DNA from: Spectribacter acetivorans
GTDB taxonomy: Bacteria; Pseudomonadota; Gammaproteobacteria; Nevskiales; Salinisphaeraceae
Length of the DNA stretch: 64,000 nucleotides
Direction: 5' to 3'
Assembly (NCBI RefSeq): GCF_031846305.1
Contig: NZ_JAVRHY010000003.1
Coordinates: 62,001-126,000 of the forward strand
Part shown: in pieces, positions 15,718 to 24,383 of the stretch
Layout: each line of letters opens with the position of its first letter
Numbering within the stretch: the first letter of the stretch is position 1
Position numbers and translations under genes: made by a program
Notes under the pieces: generated by a model
What the model saw: the letters and a program-made list of their open reading frames with translations, nothing else
Told to the model about the DNA's origin: nothing
Databases searched by the model: none

Positions 15718-16083
15718 ATGGCCGGCATCAAGGTCATGGTCATCGACGACAGCAAGACCATCCGCCGCACCGCCGAGACGCTGCTGTCCCGGCGCGGATG
15801 CGAGGTGATTACCGCGGTGGATGGCTTCGAGGCCCTGGCCAAGATTGCGGACCATCAGCCGCAGGTGATCTTCGTCGACGTGATGATGCCGCGGCTGGAC
15901 GGCTACCAGGCCTGCGCCCTGATCAAGAACAATCCGCGCTTTCGCGACACCCCCGTGGTGATGCTGACCAGCAAGGACGGCTTGTTTGATCGGGCACGCG
16001 GCCGCATCGTCGGCTCCGACCGCTACCTCACCAAACCCTTCACCCGCGACGAACTCTTCGAGGCCATCGAGGCCTTGATCTGA
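15718..16083 (+). CDS. pilG: Twitching motility response regulator PilG
   Basis: This 121-residue stand-alone CheY-like receiver begins KVMVIDDSKTIRRTAETLL, the PilG hallmark. The acidic pocket is Asp10/Asp11, the phosphoacceptor is Asp54 (FVDVMMPRLDGYQ), and the switch residues lie in MLTSKDG and LTKPF. In Pseudomonas, PilG is phosphorylated by ChpA and promotes pilus extension and cAMP signalling. I chose the ATG at 15718; a GTG at 15688 would add ten residues and also has a plausible ribosome site. pilH follows after 28 bp. It is the first gene of the Pil-Chp operon. Confidence 0.94.
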   Translation: MAGIKVMVIDDSKTIRRTAETLLSRRGCEVITAVDGFEALAKIADHQPQVIFVDVMMPRLDGYQACALIKNNPRFRDTPVVMLTSKDGLFDRARGRIVGSDRYLTKPFTRDELFEAIEALI

Positions 16084-16111
16084 ATCCCATGGCACCGAGG
16101 GAGCCCGCCGT

Positions 16112-16492
16112 ATGGCGCATGTACTGATTGTTGACGACTCGCCCACCGACATCCACGCGATGCGGTCGGCGCTGGAGGAGGAGGGCCACGAGGTGTCGGT
16201 GTCCGACTCCGCCAGCGACAGCCTGGACGTGGCGCGCGAGACGCAGCCCGACGTGATTCTCATGGATGTGGTGTTCCAGGGCATGAGCGGGTTCCAGGGA
16301 ACGCGCAAACTGGCCCGTGACCCCGCCACCTCGCATATTCCGATCGTGATCATCAGCGGCAAGGATCAGGAAACCGACCGCATCTGGGGCCTGCGTCAGG
16401 GCGCGTCCGAATATCTGGTCAAGCCGGTGCATGCCGCGCAGCTCAACCGCGTGGTGGCCGGCCTGCTGGGTACCTCCGCCTCCGGCGCCTGA
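16112..16492 (+). CDS. pilH: Twitching motility response regulator PilH
   Basis: The 126-residue CheY-like receiver has acidic residues Asp8/Asp9 (LIVDDSPTDIHAM), phosphoacceptor Asp52 (LMDVVFQGMSGFQ), and the later Ser/Lys positions in VIISGKDQETDRIWGLRQGASEYLVKPV. The GASEYLVKPV stretch is typical of PilH. In studied systems PilH opposes PilG, acting as a phosphate sink and favouring retraction through PilT. A ribosome site (CGAGGGAG) precedes the ATG. pilI starts 5 bp after the stop. Confidence 0.93.
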   Translation: MAHVLIVDDSPTDIHAMRSALEEEGHEVSVSDSASDSLDVARETQPDVILMDVVFQGMSGFQGTRKLARDPATSHIPIVIISGKDQETDRIWGLRQGASEYLVKPVHAAQLNRVVAGLLGTSASGA

Positions 16493-16497
16493 ACACC

Positions 16498-17055
16498 ATG
16501 ACCGCATCGCTGGCCCACCTGCGGGATCAACCCTTCGAGCTGCTGGCCGCACTCGAGGATCGCATCGAGGCCGGCGGCGAACGGCACGGGCTGACGGCGG
16601 CCCAGGCCGAATGGACCGGGCTCGGCTTCACGCTGGACGGCGACCGCTTCCTGGCCCCGCAGGCCGACGTCCGCGAGGTGCTGGACGTGCCGCTGCTGGC
16701 CCGGGTGCCCGGCGCCCGGACCTGGCTGCTGGGGCTGGCCAACGTGTGCGGTGATCTGGTGCCGGTGGTTGATCTGGGGGCGTTGCTGGGTCGGGGCCAG
16801 ACGCCGCGTCGGCCGACCAACCGGATGATATTGCTAAACGACGAACAACTGACCGCCGGATTTATGGTGGAGTCGGTGGCGGGCTTCCGCCGCTTCGCCC
16901 CCGCCGATCAGCGCCATGAACTGGCCGACCACGCCCGTGATCAGGATGCCCGGCCGTTCCTGCTCGGCGCCTTCGTGCGCGAAGGCATGGCCTGGCTGGT
17001 GCTGTCGCTGCGGGCGGTGGCTGCCGACCCGTCGTTTCGCGACGCGGGCATGTGA
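16498..17055 (+). CDS. pilI: CheW-like adaptor PilI
   Basis: The 185-residue protein contains a CheW domain at about residues 38-175 (LGFTLDGDRFLAPQADVREVLDVP, WLLGLANVCGDLVPVVDLGALLG). It should couple the ChpA kinase to the PilJ receptor at the inner membrane. The N-terminal 35 residues carry HLRDQPFELLAALE, a segment common in PilI. Position between pilH and pilJ supports the name. pilJ starts about 44 bp downstream. Confidence 0.9.
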   Translation: MTASLAHLRDQPFELLAALEDRIEAGGERHGLTAAQAEWTGLGFTLDGDRFLAPQADVREVLDVPLLARVPGARTWLLGLANVCGDLVPVVDLGALLGRGQTPRRPTNRMILLNDEQLTAGFMVESVAGFRRFAPADQRHELADHARDQDARPFLLGAFVREGMAWLVLSLRAVAADPSFRDAGM

Positions 17056-17098
17056 AAAAACCGGTGGCCGGATCAACAAACAACTTGGGGGAATACGG

Positions 17099-18388
17099 GT
17101 GCCGAATCTGAATGCATTGTTCGCCAGCCGCCAGGGCCGCACCCTGCTGTGGATATGTGTGGGGGTTGCCGCCTTCTGCGTGGCCGGGCTGACGCTGGCG
17201 CTGCTTAACCAGCAGGCGGTGGTTGCCGGGCGGCCGGAGCCGCTGCCGGGGTTGATCCTGTCCACCGGCCTGGTGTGGCTGATCGGCGGCCTGGCCCTGC
17301 TGGCCCTGATCGGCGTGGGGCTGGGGCTGTCGGCCGGGGAGACCCACGACGCCGAGGACAGCGCCCAGCGCGAGCAGCGCTACAAGCGCGATCAGGAAGC
17401 CATTCTCCGCCTGCTGGATGAAATGAGCGCGCTGGCCGAGGGCGACCTCACCCTGGAAGCTACCGTGACCGAGGACGTCACCGGCGCGATTGCCGACTCG
17501 GTGAACTACACCATCGAGGCGCTGCGCGAACTGGTCAGCACCATCAACGACACCGCCGAGCAGATGGCCGACGCCTCGGAGGACTCCCTGGCCACGGCCA
17601 AGCACCTGACCAGCGCCAGCCAGACCCAGACCCGTCAGATCCTGTCCGCCACCGAAACCATCCAGAAGATGGTGACCTCGATCCAGACGGTGTCGCGCGA
17701 CGCCCGCAGCGCCGCCGACGTGACCGAGCGGTCGGTGACGGTGGCCCACAACGGGGGCGAGGCGGTGCGCCGCACCATCGACGGCATGGGCAGCATTCGC
17801 GATCAGATCCAGGAGACCGCCAAGCGGATCAAGCGGCTGGGCGAGTCGTCGCAGGAGATCGGCGACATCGTGGAACTGATCAACGACATTGCCGAACAGA
17901 CCAATACCCTGGCCCTGAACGCGTCGATCCAGGCGGCGATGGCCGGCGAAGCCGGGCGCGGGTTCGCGGTGGTGGCCGACGAGGTTCAGCGCCTGGCCGA
18001 GCGTTCGGCCGGCGCCACCCGCCAGATCGAGGCGCTGGTGCGCACCATTCAGGCGGATACCAACGAGGCGGTGATCTCGATGGAGAAATCCACCTCCGGC
18101 GTGGTCAGCGGGGCCCAGCTGGCCGAGAACGCGGGCGGGGCGCTGGAAGAAATCGAACGCGTGTCGCGTCAGACCAACGAGCTGGTGCGCGGTATTACCA
18201 GCCAGACCGAGCGCCAGACGCAGGAGGCCGCCGAGGTGTCCGAGACCATGACCTCGATCCGCGAGATCACCGAACAGACCGCCTCCGGCACCCAGGCAAC
18301 CGGCCGGGCCATCGCCCGGCTGGCCGAGCTCGGCGCCAAGTTGCGGGCGTCGGTAAGCGGCTTTACGCTTCCCGGTCGGGCGGAATAG
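17099..18388 (+). CDS. pilJ: Short PilJ-type methyl-accepting chemotaxis protein
   Basis: The 429-residue receptor has two transmembrane helices, about residues 12-37 (LLWICVGVAAFCVAGLTLAL) and 53-80, with only about 15 residues between them, so it lacks the large periplasmic PilJ sensory domains of typical homologues (roughly 680 residues). A HAMP-like linker and MCP signalling domain follow, with the hairpin tip EAGRGFAVVADEVQRLAERS. I start at the GTG at 17099 (GGGGGAATACGG upstream); the longer frame opening at 16916 lies inside pilI. The downstream ATNT-rich coiled coil is intact. Input may come from membrane or cytoplasmic cues, or from other proteins. Confidence 0.88.
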   Translation: MPNLNALFASRQGRTLLWICVGVAAFCVAGLTLALLNQQAVVAGRPEPLPGLILSTGLVWLIGGLALLALIGVGLGLSAGETHDAEDSAQREQRYKRDQEAILRLLDEMSALAEGDLTLEATVTEDVTGAIADSVNYTIEALRELVSTINDTAEQMADASEDSLATAKHLTSASQTQTRQILSATETIQKMVTSIQTVSRDARSAADVTERSVTVAHNGGEAVRRTIDGMGSIRDQIQETAKRIKRLGESSQEIGDIVELINDIAEQTNTLALNASIQAAMAGEAGRGFAVVADEVQRLAERSAGATRQIEALVRTIQADTNEAVISMEKSTSGVVSGAQLAENAGGALEEIERVSRQTNELVRGITSQTERQTQEAAEVSETMTSIREITEQTASGTQATGRAIARLAELGAKLRASVSGFTLPGRAE

Positions 18389-18400
18389 CGAGCGTCACTC

Positions 18401-21400
18401 TTGGCGCAGGTCAAACAAATCACTGCCGGGGGGCTCCACTGGGTCCACGCCGAACTCGAGCACAGCCTCGAACGCGTGCGCTCGTTCGTCGAAACCTTCC
18501 TCGACACCCCGGACAACCCGCTGCCGCTGCAGCGGGCGCTGGTCGAACTGCATCAGATTCGCGGCACGCTGCGCATGATCCTGTGCGAAGGCGGCGCTGT
18601 GTTCGCCGAGGAAATGCGGGTGGCCGTGCACGATCTGCTCGGCGATCTGGAGGCAGCGCCGGAGCGGGCCTTCGAGGCGCTGCTGGGCGCCACGGTCCAG
18701 CTCACCGACTACCTGGATGCTCTGCATAACGGTGAAACCGACAACGCGCTGGTCTTTCTGCCGCTGATCAACGAACTGCGGGTCGCCCGCGGTGCCGGGG
18801 TGATTGCCGAAAGCGCGCTGTTCGCCCATTACGCCCAGCTCTGCGAGCCGCTCGACACCCGGTCGGGCCCGATCGAAGGGCGTTCCGACAATGCCGGCCA
18901 GCCCCGGGCCCGTCAGCATCTGGCGCCGTTCCAGGCGGCGTTGCTGGGCCTGCTGCGGGATGATGCGACCGCGGAGACGCTCGGGCGCCTGGAACAGGTC
19001 GCCGCCGACATGGCGCAGACCGTGGCCGACCGGCGTGGCCAGCGGCTGTTCGAGGCCGCCGCGGCGGTGATCGAGGCCATCGCCGCCGATGGGCTGGCCT
19101 GCGAACTGGAAATCAAGCGGCTGCTCGGCCGGGTGGGCCAGCAGCTAAAGGCCGCCGCGGTGAACGGCGACCGCGCGCTGGGCGATGCCCCGGACGCGCT
19201 GCTCTACGGCATTGTCTATTTTGCCGGCCGCGCCCGTACCGACGGCCCGAGGGTGCAGGCGCTGCGCGAGGCCTACGGGCTGGAAACCCTGCTGCCGGAC
19301 CCCGAGCGTCTGTCCCGCATGCGGGCCCGCTTGCGGGGCCCGAATACCGGGCTGGTCAACAAGCTGGCGGCGGAAATCCGCGAGGACATCGACAGCGTCA
19401 AGAATGCCATTGACCTGGTGCTGCGCGCCGGTGATCGGGCCAACGTGGACATGCAGGCCACCGTCGCCACCATCCGGCGGGTTGCCGACACCCTGGCCAT
19501 GCTTGGCCTGGACATGCTCATGCGCGTGGTCCGCAACCAGGCGGATGCGGTCACCGACCTGCACGAGCGCGGCGAACGGGAGCACGCAGCCTGGATGGAC
19601 GTGGCCCTGGCGCTGCTCAATGTCGAGCAGAGCCTGGACAGCGCGCTGTTCCAGCACCTCTACCGCGGCCAGGAACCGTCACCGGCCGCCCAGCCGGCAC
19701 CGCAGCAGGATGTCAGCCGCGGCATGTCCGCGATTCATCGGGAAGCCCGGGTCAACATTGCCCGCATCCGCGACCTGGTCCCGGTGTTCGTGGAAAGCGG
19801 AGATATCGAACTGGCCGCCGAGGCGGCGCGGCTGCTGCGGGAAATCGAGGCCGGTCTGCACATCCTGTCGGAGGAAGACGGGGTCGACCTGGCCGGCCGC
19901 CTGAACGCCTTCATGGGCAGCCAGGCCATGCTTGGCGTGCGCGACGATCCGGCCCGGGTGCGCTCGCTGGCCGATGCCATCGTGGCGCTCGAATACTATC
20001 TGGAAGGCCTCGCCGGACAGCCCGGGCGCCTGCCGCAGCTCTACGAGCAGGCGCGGGGCTATCTGTCGCAGTTGACCGTCCCGCCCGACCAGGCCGAGGC
20101 CCTGGTCAGCGATACGTCCGGTTTCGAGCAGGCCGAACCCGCCGAGCCGGATGTCGTCGACCCGGAAATCCGCGATATCTTTCTGGAAGAGGCCGGCGAA
20201 GTGCTGGCGAACCTGCAGCGGGATGTGCCGGTGTGGGCGGGCGATCTCGGCGACAGCGAACGGCTGGCGGAAATCCGGCGAGCGTTTCATACCCTCAAGG
20301 GCAGCGGTCGCATGGTGCAGGCCGACGAGATCGGCGAATTCGGCTGGGCGGTCGAACATCTGCTGAATCGTTGCCTGGAGGGTGCGGTGCCGGTGGACGC
20401 CCGGGTGCGCCGGGTGGTGGACGATGCGGTGGCCGCGCTGCCCGCCCTGATCGAGGATTTCAAGGCGGGCCGCCCGCCGACCGCGGCGGCACCGATCATC
20501 GGCGCGGCACAGGCCATTACCGGCGATGGCAACGCGCCGGACGGCGAGGCCAGCGGCGAATCCGAACTGTTGCGCATCTTCCGGGCCGATGCGAAGCGGC
20601 ATCTGCAGACTCTGAGCGGGATCGCCGCGACCGTACCGCCGGTGCGGGTACCCGATGAACTGGTCCGGTCCCTGCACACGCTCAAGGGCAGCGCCGAGGC
20701 CGTCGGCGAGAGTGCGATCGTACGCATCGCGGCGCCACTGGAGCAGTTCGCGGATGCCGCCCGCGCCGCTGAGTCGCCGCTGGATGCATCGGCGCTGGCC
20801 GTGCTGGGTGATGCGGTAACACTGATCGAATCACTCGTGGCCGGTGATCGGGACGAGATCGCCGACACCGATATCGATGGCTGGCTGGCGCGGCTCGGTG
20901 AGCAACGCCGGGCGTTGCCGGTCGAGGCGGTGGACGCCTCGGATTGGCGCGAGCTGATGATCGTGTTCACCGACGAGGCCTGCGATCTGGTCGATGCCAT
21001 CGAGGCCGACCTCCGCGACTGGCGCGAGTCCCCGGGCGATCTGCATTACCCGAGGAGTCTGCGCGGGCGCGCCCATACCCTGAAGGGCAGTGCGCGGACC
21101 GCCGATGCCGGGAGCATGGGGCAGGTGGCCCAGGAATTCGAGCAGCTCATGCGGCGATATGCACGCGGCGAGCTGCCGGCGCCGGACGCCCCGGCGCTGG
21201 ATGTGCTCGACAGCGTGGCCGACGGGCTCTACGCCATGCTGGACCGCTTCCGCCACGGGGATCGTTCCGCCGATCCGCAACCCCTGCTGGAGGTCCTGGC
21301 CTCACTGGTGCCTGAATCCGGAAGCGCGACTGACGCCGCGAGTACCGATGATGCCGAGCACATGGCTGCGCCGGCCGGATTCGAGTCCGACACACCGCAT

Positions 21401-23878
21401 CCGGATTCGACTGGCGCCAGCGGCGAAGACGACCGAACCGAACAGGCACCCGAGCGGGTTCTCGCGGCCCTGGCCGACAGCGGGCCGGCCGGGGAAGACC
21501 CGGCGGCACCGGACGAAACCCCGGTGGTGGAGCCGGCCGAGCCGGAACCGCTGGAACAGTTGTCCGAATCTGAGCTGACGGGCATCTTCCTGGGCGAAGC
21601 CGATGAACTGCTGGAGGGGCTGGCCTATCAGATCGACCGCTGGCAGGTACAGCCGGACAGCCATCGTGCGCCGGCGGAGATCATGCGCCTGCTGCACACC
21701 CTCAAGGGCAGTGCCCGGATGGCGCATGTCACCGCGGTTGGTGATATCAGCCACGAGCTGGAAGACCGGCTGGGTCGTACTCGCCAGGCGCCATCGGCCA
21801 TCCCGCCGCTGCAGACCGCGCTGGAATCGCTGCGACAGATACTGGACAGCGTCCGGCGCGGCGAGTCGGTGCCGGATGCCGAGCCCGTGCTGGCACGGCT
21901 GCGCGAGACCGGCGACTCCGAGGCGACCCCGGACCCGGCGCCGATCAAGTCGGCCGAATCGGCAGTGCCGGTACCCGCCACCGACTTCGAGGACCGGCTG
22001 TTCTGGGCGCCTGAAACGGCGCCGGCCGAAGACAGCAGCCTGCCGGACACCGCGCGCATTCCGGTGGTCGATCTCGACGGCATGCTCAACCAGGCCGGCG
22101 AGATCAGCATCTATCGCGCGCGCCTCGAGCAGCGCAATACCGAACTCCAGGCCCAGTTGCGGGAAATGGCCCAGACCACCCGCCGGTTGCGGGATCAACT
22201 GCGCAAACTCGACCTGGAAACCGAATCCCAGATCGTGGCGCGTCATGCCGAGGACGGCGACCGCTACGACGCCGAGTTCGATCCGCTGGAAATGGATCGA
22301 TACTCGGCCCTGCACGAATACTCCCGGAGCCTGTCCGAGAGCGCGGCCGACCTGATGAGCCTGCATGGGTCGCTGACCGACCTGGTGGAGCAGGACGAGG
22401 TTCTGCTGGGGCAGCAGGCGCGGGTGAACACCAGCCTGCAGCAGGGCCTGATGCGCACGCTGATGGTGCCGTTCGCGCGCCAGGAACAGCGTCTGCAGCG
22501 GCTGGTGCGTCAGGTGTCCGGCGAGACCGAGCGGCCGGTGGAATTGTTCATCCGGGGCGGTGACGAGGAACTCGACCGCAGCGTGCTCGAGCGCATGACC
22601 GCCCCCATCGAACATCTGCTGCGCAACGCCGTGGTGCATGGCATCGAACCGGCGGACCAGCGCCGGTCGGCGGGCAAGCCGGCGGCCGGGCGCATCGAGA
22701 TCACCCTGTTTCGCGAGGGCACCCAGCTGGTGATCGAGGTCGGTGACGACGGGGGTGGCCTGGATCTGGATACCATCGTGACCCGGGCCCGCAGTCTCGG
22801 CCTGGTGGCCGAGGATGCCGACGTGCCCGAGGACGCGGCCGCACGGCTGATCTTCCAGCCGGGGGTTTCCACCGCCGATACGCTCACCCAGTCCGCCGGC
22901 CGCGGCGTGGGACTGGACGTGGTGGCAGCCGAAATCCGCGAGCTTGGTGGCGGCCTGACGGTGGCGGCGGGAGCATCGGCCGGCACCCGGTTCGCCATTC
23001 GCCTGCCCCTGAGTCTGGCGATCAGCCAGGCGCTGTTCGTGGGTGTCGGCGAGGAGCGTTACGCGGTACCCATGGGCAGCATCGAGGGCGTGACCCGATT
23101 GTCGCGCGACGAACTCAGGACGGCCGCGCAAGCCGAGGGCGAGCCCACCCTCGAGTATGCCGGACAGCGCTATCGGCTGGTGGAACTGGCCGAGGTGCTG
23201 GGCGTACCCGACTCGGCGCCGGGCGAGGACGCCCCGGTCAACCTGCCGGTGATACTGGCCCGGGCGGGGGAGCAGCGCGCCGCCTTCGTGGCGCACAGCA
23301 TGATTGGCAGCCGCGAAATCGTGGTCAAACCGGTGGGACCCCAGGTGGCCACGGTGCCGGGCATTGCCGGGGCCACCGTGCTTGCCGATGGCGCCGTGAT
23401 GGTGATCCTGGACCTGGCCGCGCTGGTCCAGACCCAGACACGAGCCGTGCCGCGCCCGCCGACGGTGGCGACGGCCGCTGCCGATGTTCGGCCGCTGGTG
23501 CTGGTGGTGGACGACTCCATCACCATCCGCCGGGTATCCGAGCGTTTCCTCACCCGGCAGGGCTTTCGCGTGGGGCTGGCCAAGGACGGCATGGACGCAC
23601 TGGCGCAGTTGCAGGCGAATCCCCCCGATGCCGTGCTGCTGGATATCGAGATGCCCCGCATCGACGGCTTCGAACTGGCCACCTACATGCGCAACAGTCA
23701 GACGCTCCGGCATACGCCGATCGTGATGATCACCTCGCGCAGTGGCGACAAGCACCGGCGCCGGGCCGAGCAGATCGGCGTGGACCGGTTCCTCACCAAG
23801 CCCTACCAGGAGGAGCAGCTGTTGGCCGAGATTCGCTCCGTGCTGGGCCGGGAGGTCGAGGCGGACGACCATGGCTGA
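18401..23878 (+). CDS. chpA: Hybrid chemosensory kinase ChpA/PilL
   Basis: The 1,825-residue cytoplasmic CheA-type kinase of the Pil-Chp system begins at a TTG that gives the family-like N-terminus MAQVKQITAGGLHWVHAELE. Domains in order: an N-terminal degenerate Hpt-like region (LHQIRGTLRM, no His in the canonical slot); four canonical Hpt domains with HTLKGS histidines His630, His759, His892 and His1099; acidic linkers; a dimerisation region near 1225-1360; HATPase_c with N-box RNAVVHGIEPADQRRSAGKP near 1407; a CheW-like regulatory domain (about 1540-1680); and a receiver with phosphoacceptor Asp1748 (LLDIEMPRIDG). It phosphorylates PilG and PilH. Its stop overlaps chpC by 8 bp. Confidence 0.95.
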   Translation: MAQVKQITAGGLHWVHAELEHSLERVRSFVETFLDTPDNPLPLQRALVELHQIRGTLRMILCEGGAVFAEEMRVAVHDLLGDLEAAPERAFEALLGATVQLTDYLDALHNGETDNALVFLPLINELRVARGAGVIAESALFAHYAQLCEPLDTRSGPIEGRSDNAGQPRARQHLAPFQAALLGLLRDDATAETLGRLEQVAADMAQTVADRRGQRLFEAAAAVIEAIAADGLACELEIKRLLGRVGQQLKAAAVNGDRALGDAPDALLYGIVYFAGRARTDGPRVQALREAYGLETLLPDPERLSRMRARLRGPNTGLVNKLAAEIREDIDSVKNAIDLVLRAGDRANVDMQATVATIRRVADTLAMLGLDMLMRVVRNQADAVTDLHERGEREHAAWMDVALALLNVEQSLDSALFQHLYRGQEPSPAAQPAPQQDVSRGMSAIHREARVNIARIRDLVPVFVESGDIELAAEAARLLREIEAGLHILSEEDGVDLAGRLNAFMGSQAMLGVRDDPARVRSLADAIVALEYYLEGLAGQPGRLPQLYEQARGYLSQLTVPPDQAEALVSDTSGFEQAEPAEPDVVDPEIRDIFLEEAGEVLANLQRDVPVWAGDLGDSERLAEIRRAFHTLKGSGRMVQADEIGEFGWAVEHLLNRCLEGAVPVDARVRRVVDDAVAALPALIEDFKAGRPPTAAAPIIGAAQAITGDGNAPDGEASGESELLRIFRADAKRHLQTLSGIAATVPPVRVPDELVRSLHTLKGSAEAVGESAIVRIAAPLEQFADAARAAESPLDASALAVLGDAVTLIESLVAGDRDEIADTDIDGWLARLGEQRRALPVEAVDASDWRELMIVFTDEACDLVDAIEADLRDWRESPGDLHYPRSLRGRAHTLKGSARTADAGSMGQVAQEFEQLMRRYARGELPAPDAPALDVLDSVADGLYAMLDRFRHGDRSADPQPLLEVLASLVPESGSATDAASTDDAEHMAAPAGFESDTPHPDSTGASGEDDRTEQAPERVLAALADSGPAGEDPAAPDETPVVEPAEPEPLEQLSESELTGIFLGEADELLEGLAYQIDRWQVQPDSHRAPAEIMRLLHTLKGSARMAHVTAVGDISHELEDRLGRTRQAPSAIPPLQTALESLRQILDSVRRGESVPDAEPVLARLRETGDSEATPDPAPIKSAESAVPVPATDFEDRLFWAPETAPAEDSSLPDTARIPVVDLDGMLNQAGEISIYRARLEQRNTELQAQLREMAQTTRRLRDQLRKLDLETESQIVARHAEDGDRYDAEFDPLEMDRYSALHEYSRSLSESAADLMSLHGSLTDLVEQDEVLLGQQARVNTSLQQGLMRTLMVPFARQEQRLQRLVRQVSGETERPVELFIRGGDEELDRSVLERMTAPIEHLLRNAVVHGIEPADQRRSAGKPAAGRIEITLFREGTQLVIEVGDDGGGLDLDTIVTRARSLGLVAEDADVPEDAAARLIFQPGVSTADTLTQSAGRGVGLDVVAAEIRELGGGLTVAAGASAGTRFAIRLPLSLAISQALFVGVGEERYAVPMGSIEGVTRLSRDELRTAAQAEGEPTLEYAGQRYRLVELAEVLGVPDSAPGEDAPVNLPVILARAGEQRAAFVAHSMIGSREIVVKPVGPQVATVPGIAGATVLADGAVMVILDLAALVQTQTRAVPRPPTVATAAADVRPLVLVVDDSITIRRVSERFLTRQGFRVGLAKDGMDALAQLQANPPDAVLLDIEMPRIDGFELATYMRNSQTLRHTPIVMITSRSGDKHRRRAEQIGVDRFLTKPYQEEQLLAEIRSVLGREVEADDHG

Positions 23879-24383
23879 GTCCGATCGCGTGCTCTACGGC
23901 CAGCTGATGCCGCTGGCATCGGGATGGCTGTTGCTGCCCAAGGCTGGGCTGGCGGAGGTGCTGGGCATGGAATCGGTGGCGCTGGAAACCGAGGGGCCGG
24001 CCTGGCTGCTCGGCTTCGGCGAGTGGCGGGATCAGCGGCTGCCGGTCCTGTCCCTGGAAGCCCTGTGGGGCGAGCCGATGCCCACGCGTACCCGCCGGAC
24101 GCGGGTGGCGGTGATCAACAGCCTGGGCACGCATCTGGATGCCGGGTTGTTCATGATCGTGTTGCAGGGCAAGCCGCAGTTGACGTTGCTCAATCCCGTG
24201 GCGCTGCGGCCGGCGCCGGCGCGTGAGGATGACAGCGAGGTGATTCTTGCGCGCACGCGGCTGGCCAACACCGACGCGGTGATTCCCGATCTGGAGGCGA
24301 TCGAACGGCGGCTGGCCGAAGCGGTGGCCGGGGTCGAGGATCAGCAGCTTGCCGCTACCGACTGGCAGCCGGGCGGGGTCTAG
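23871..24383 (+). CDS. chpC: CheW-like accessory protein ChpC
   Basis: The 170-residue CheW-domain protein begins MAESDRVLYGQLMPLASGWLLLPKAGLAEV, followed by LLGFGEWRDQRLPVLSLEALWG. In P. aeruginosa ChpC is an accessory coupling protein linking ChpA to extra inputs. The ATG at 23871 sits in the 8-bp overlap ATGGCTGA with the chpA stop. Its own TAG forms a CTAG palindrome shared with the convergent rsmE stop, leaving no intergenic space. The chpB methylesterase gene, normally between chpA and chpC, is missing. Confidence 0.86.
   Translation: MAESDRVLYGQLMPLASGWLLLPKAGLAEVLGMESVALETEGPAWLLGFGEWRDQRLPVLSLEALWGEPMPTRTRRTRVAVINSLGTHLDAGLFMIVLQGKPQLTLLNPVALRPAPAREDDSEVILARTRLANTDAVIPDLEAIERRLAEAVAGVEDQQLAATDWQPGGV

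Noticed and set aside
21302..23872. 856-codon open frame on the minus strand across chpA
   Set aside because: It lies wholly antisense to chpA, shows no domain motifs, and such long frames are expected from high-GC codon bias.
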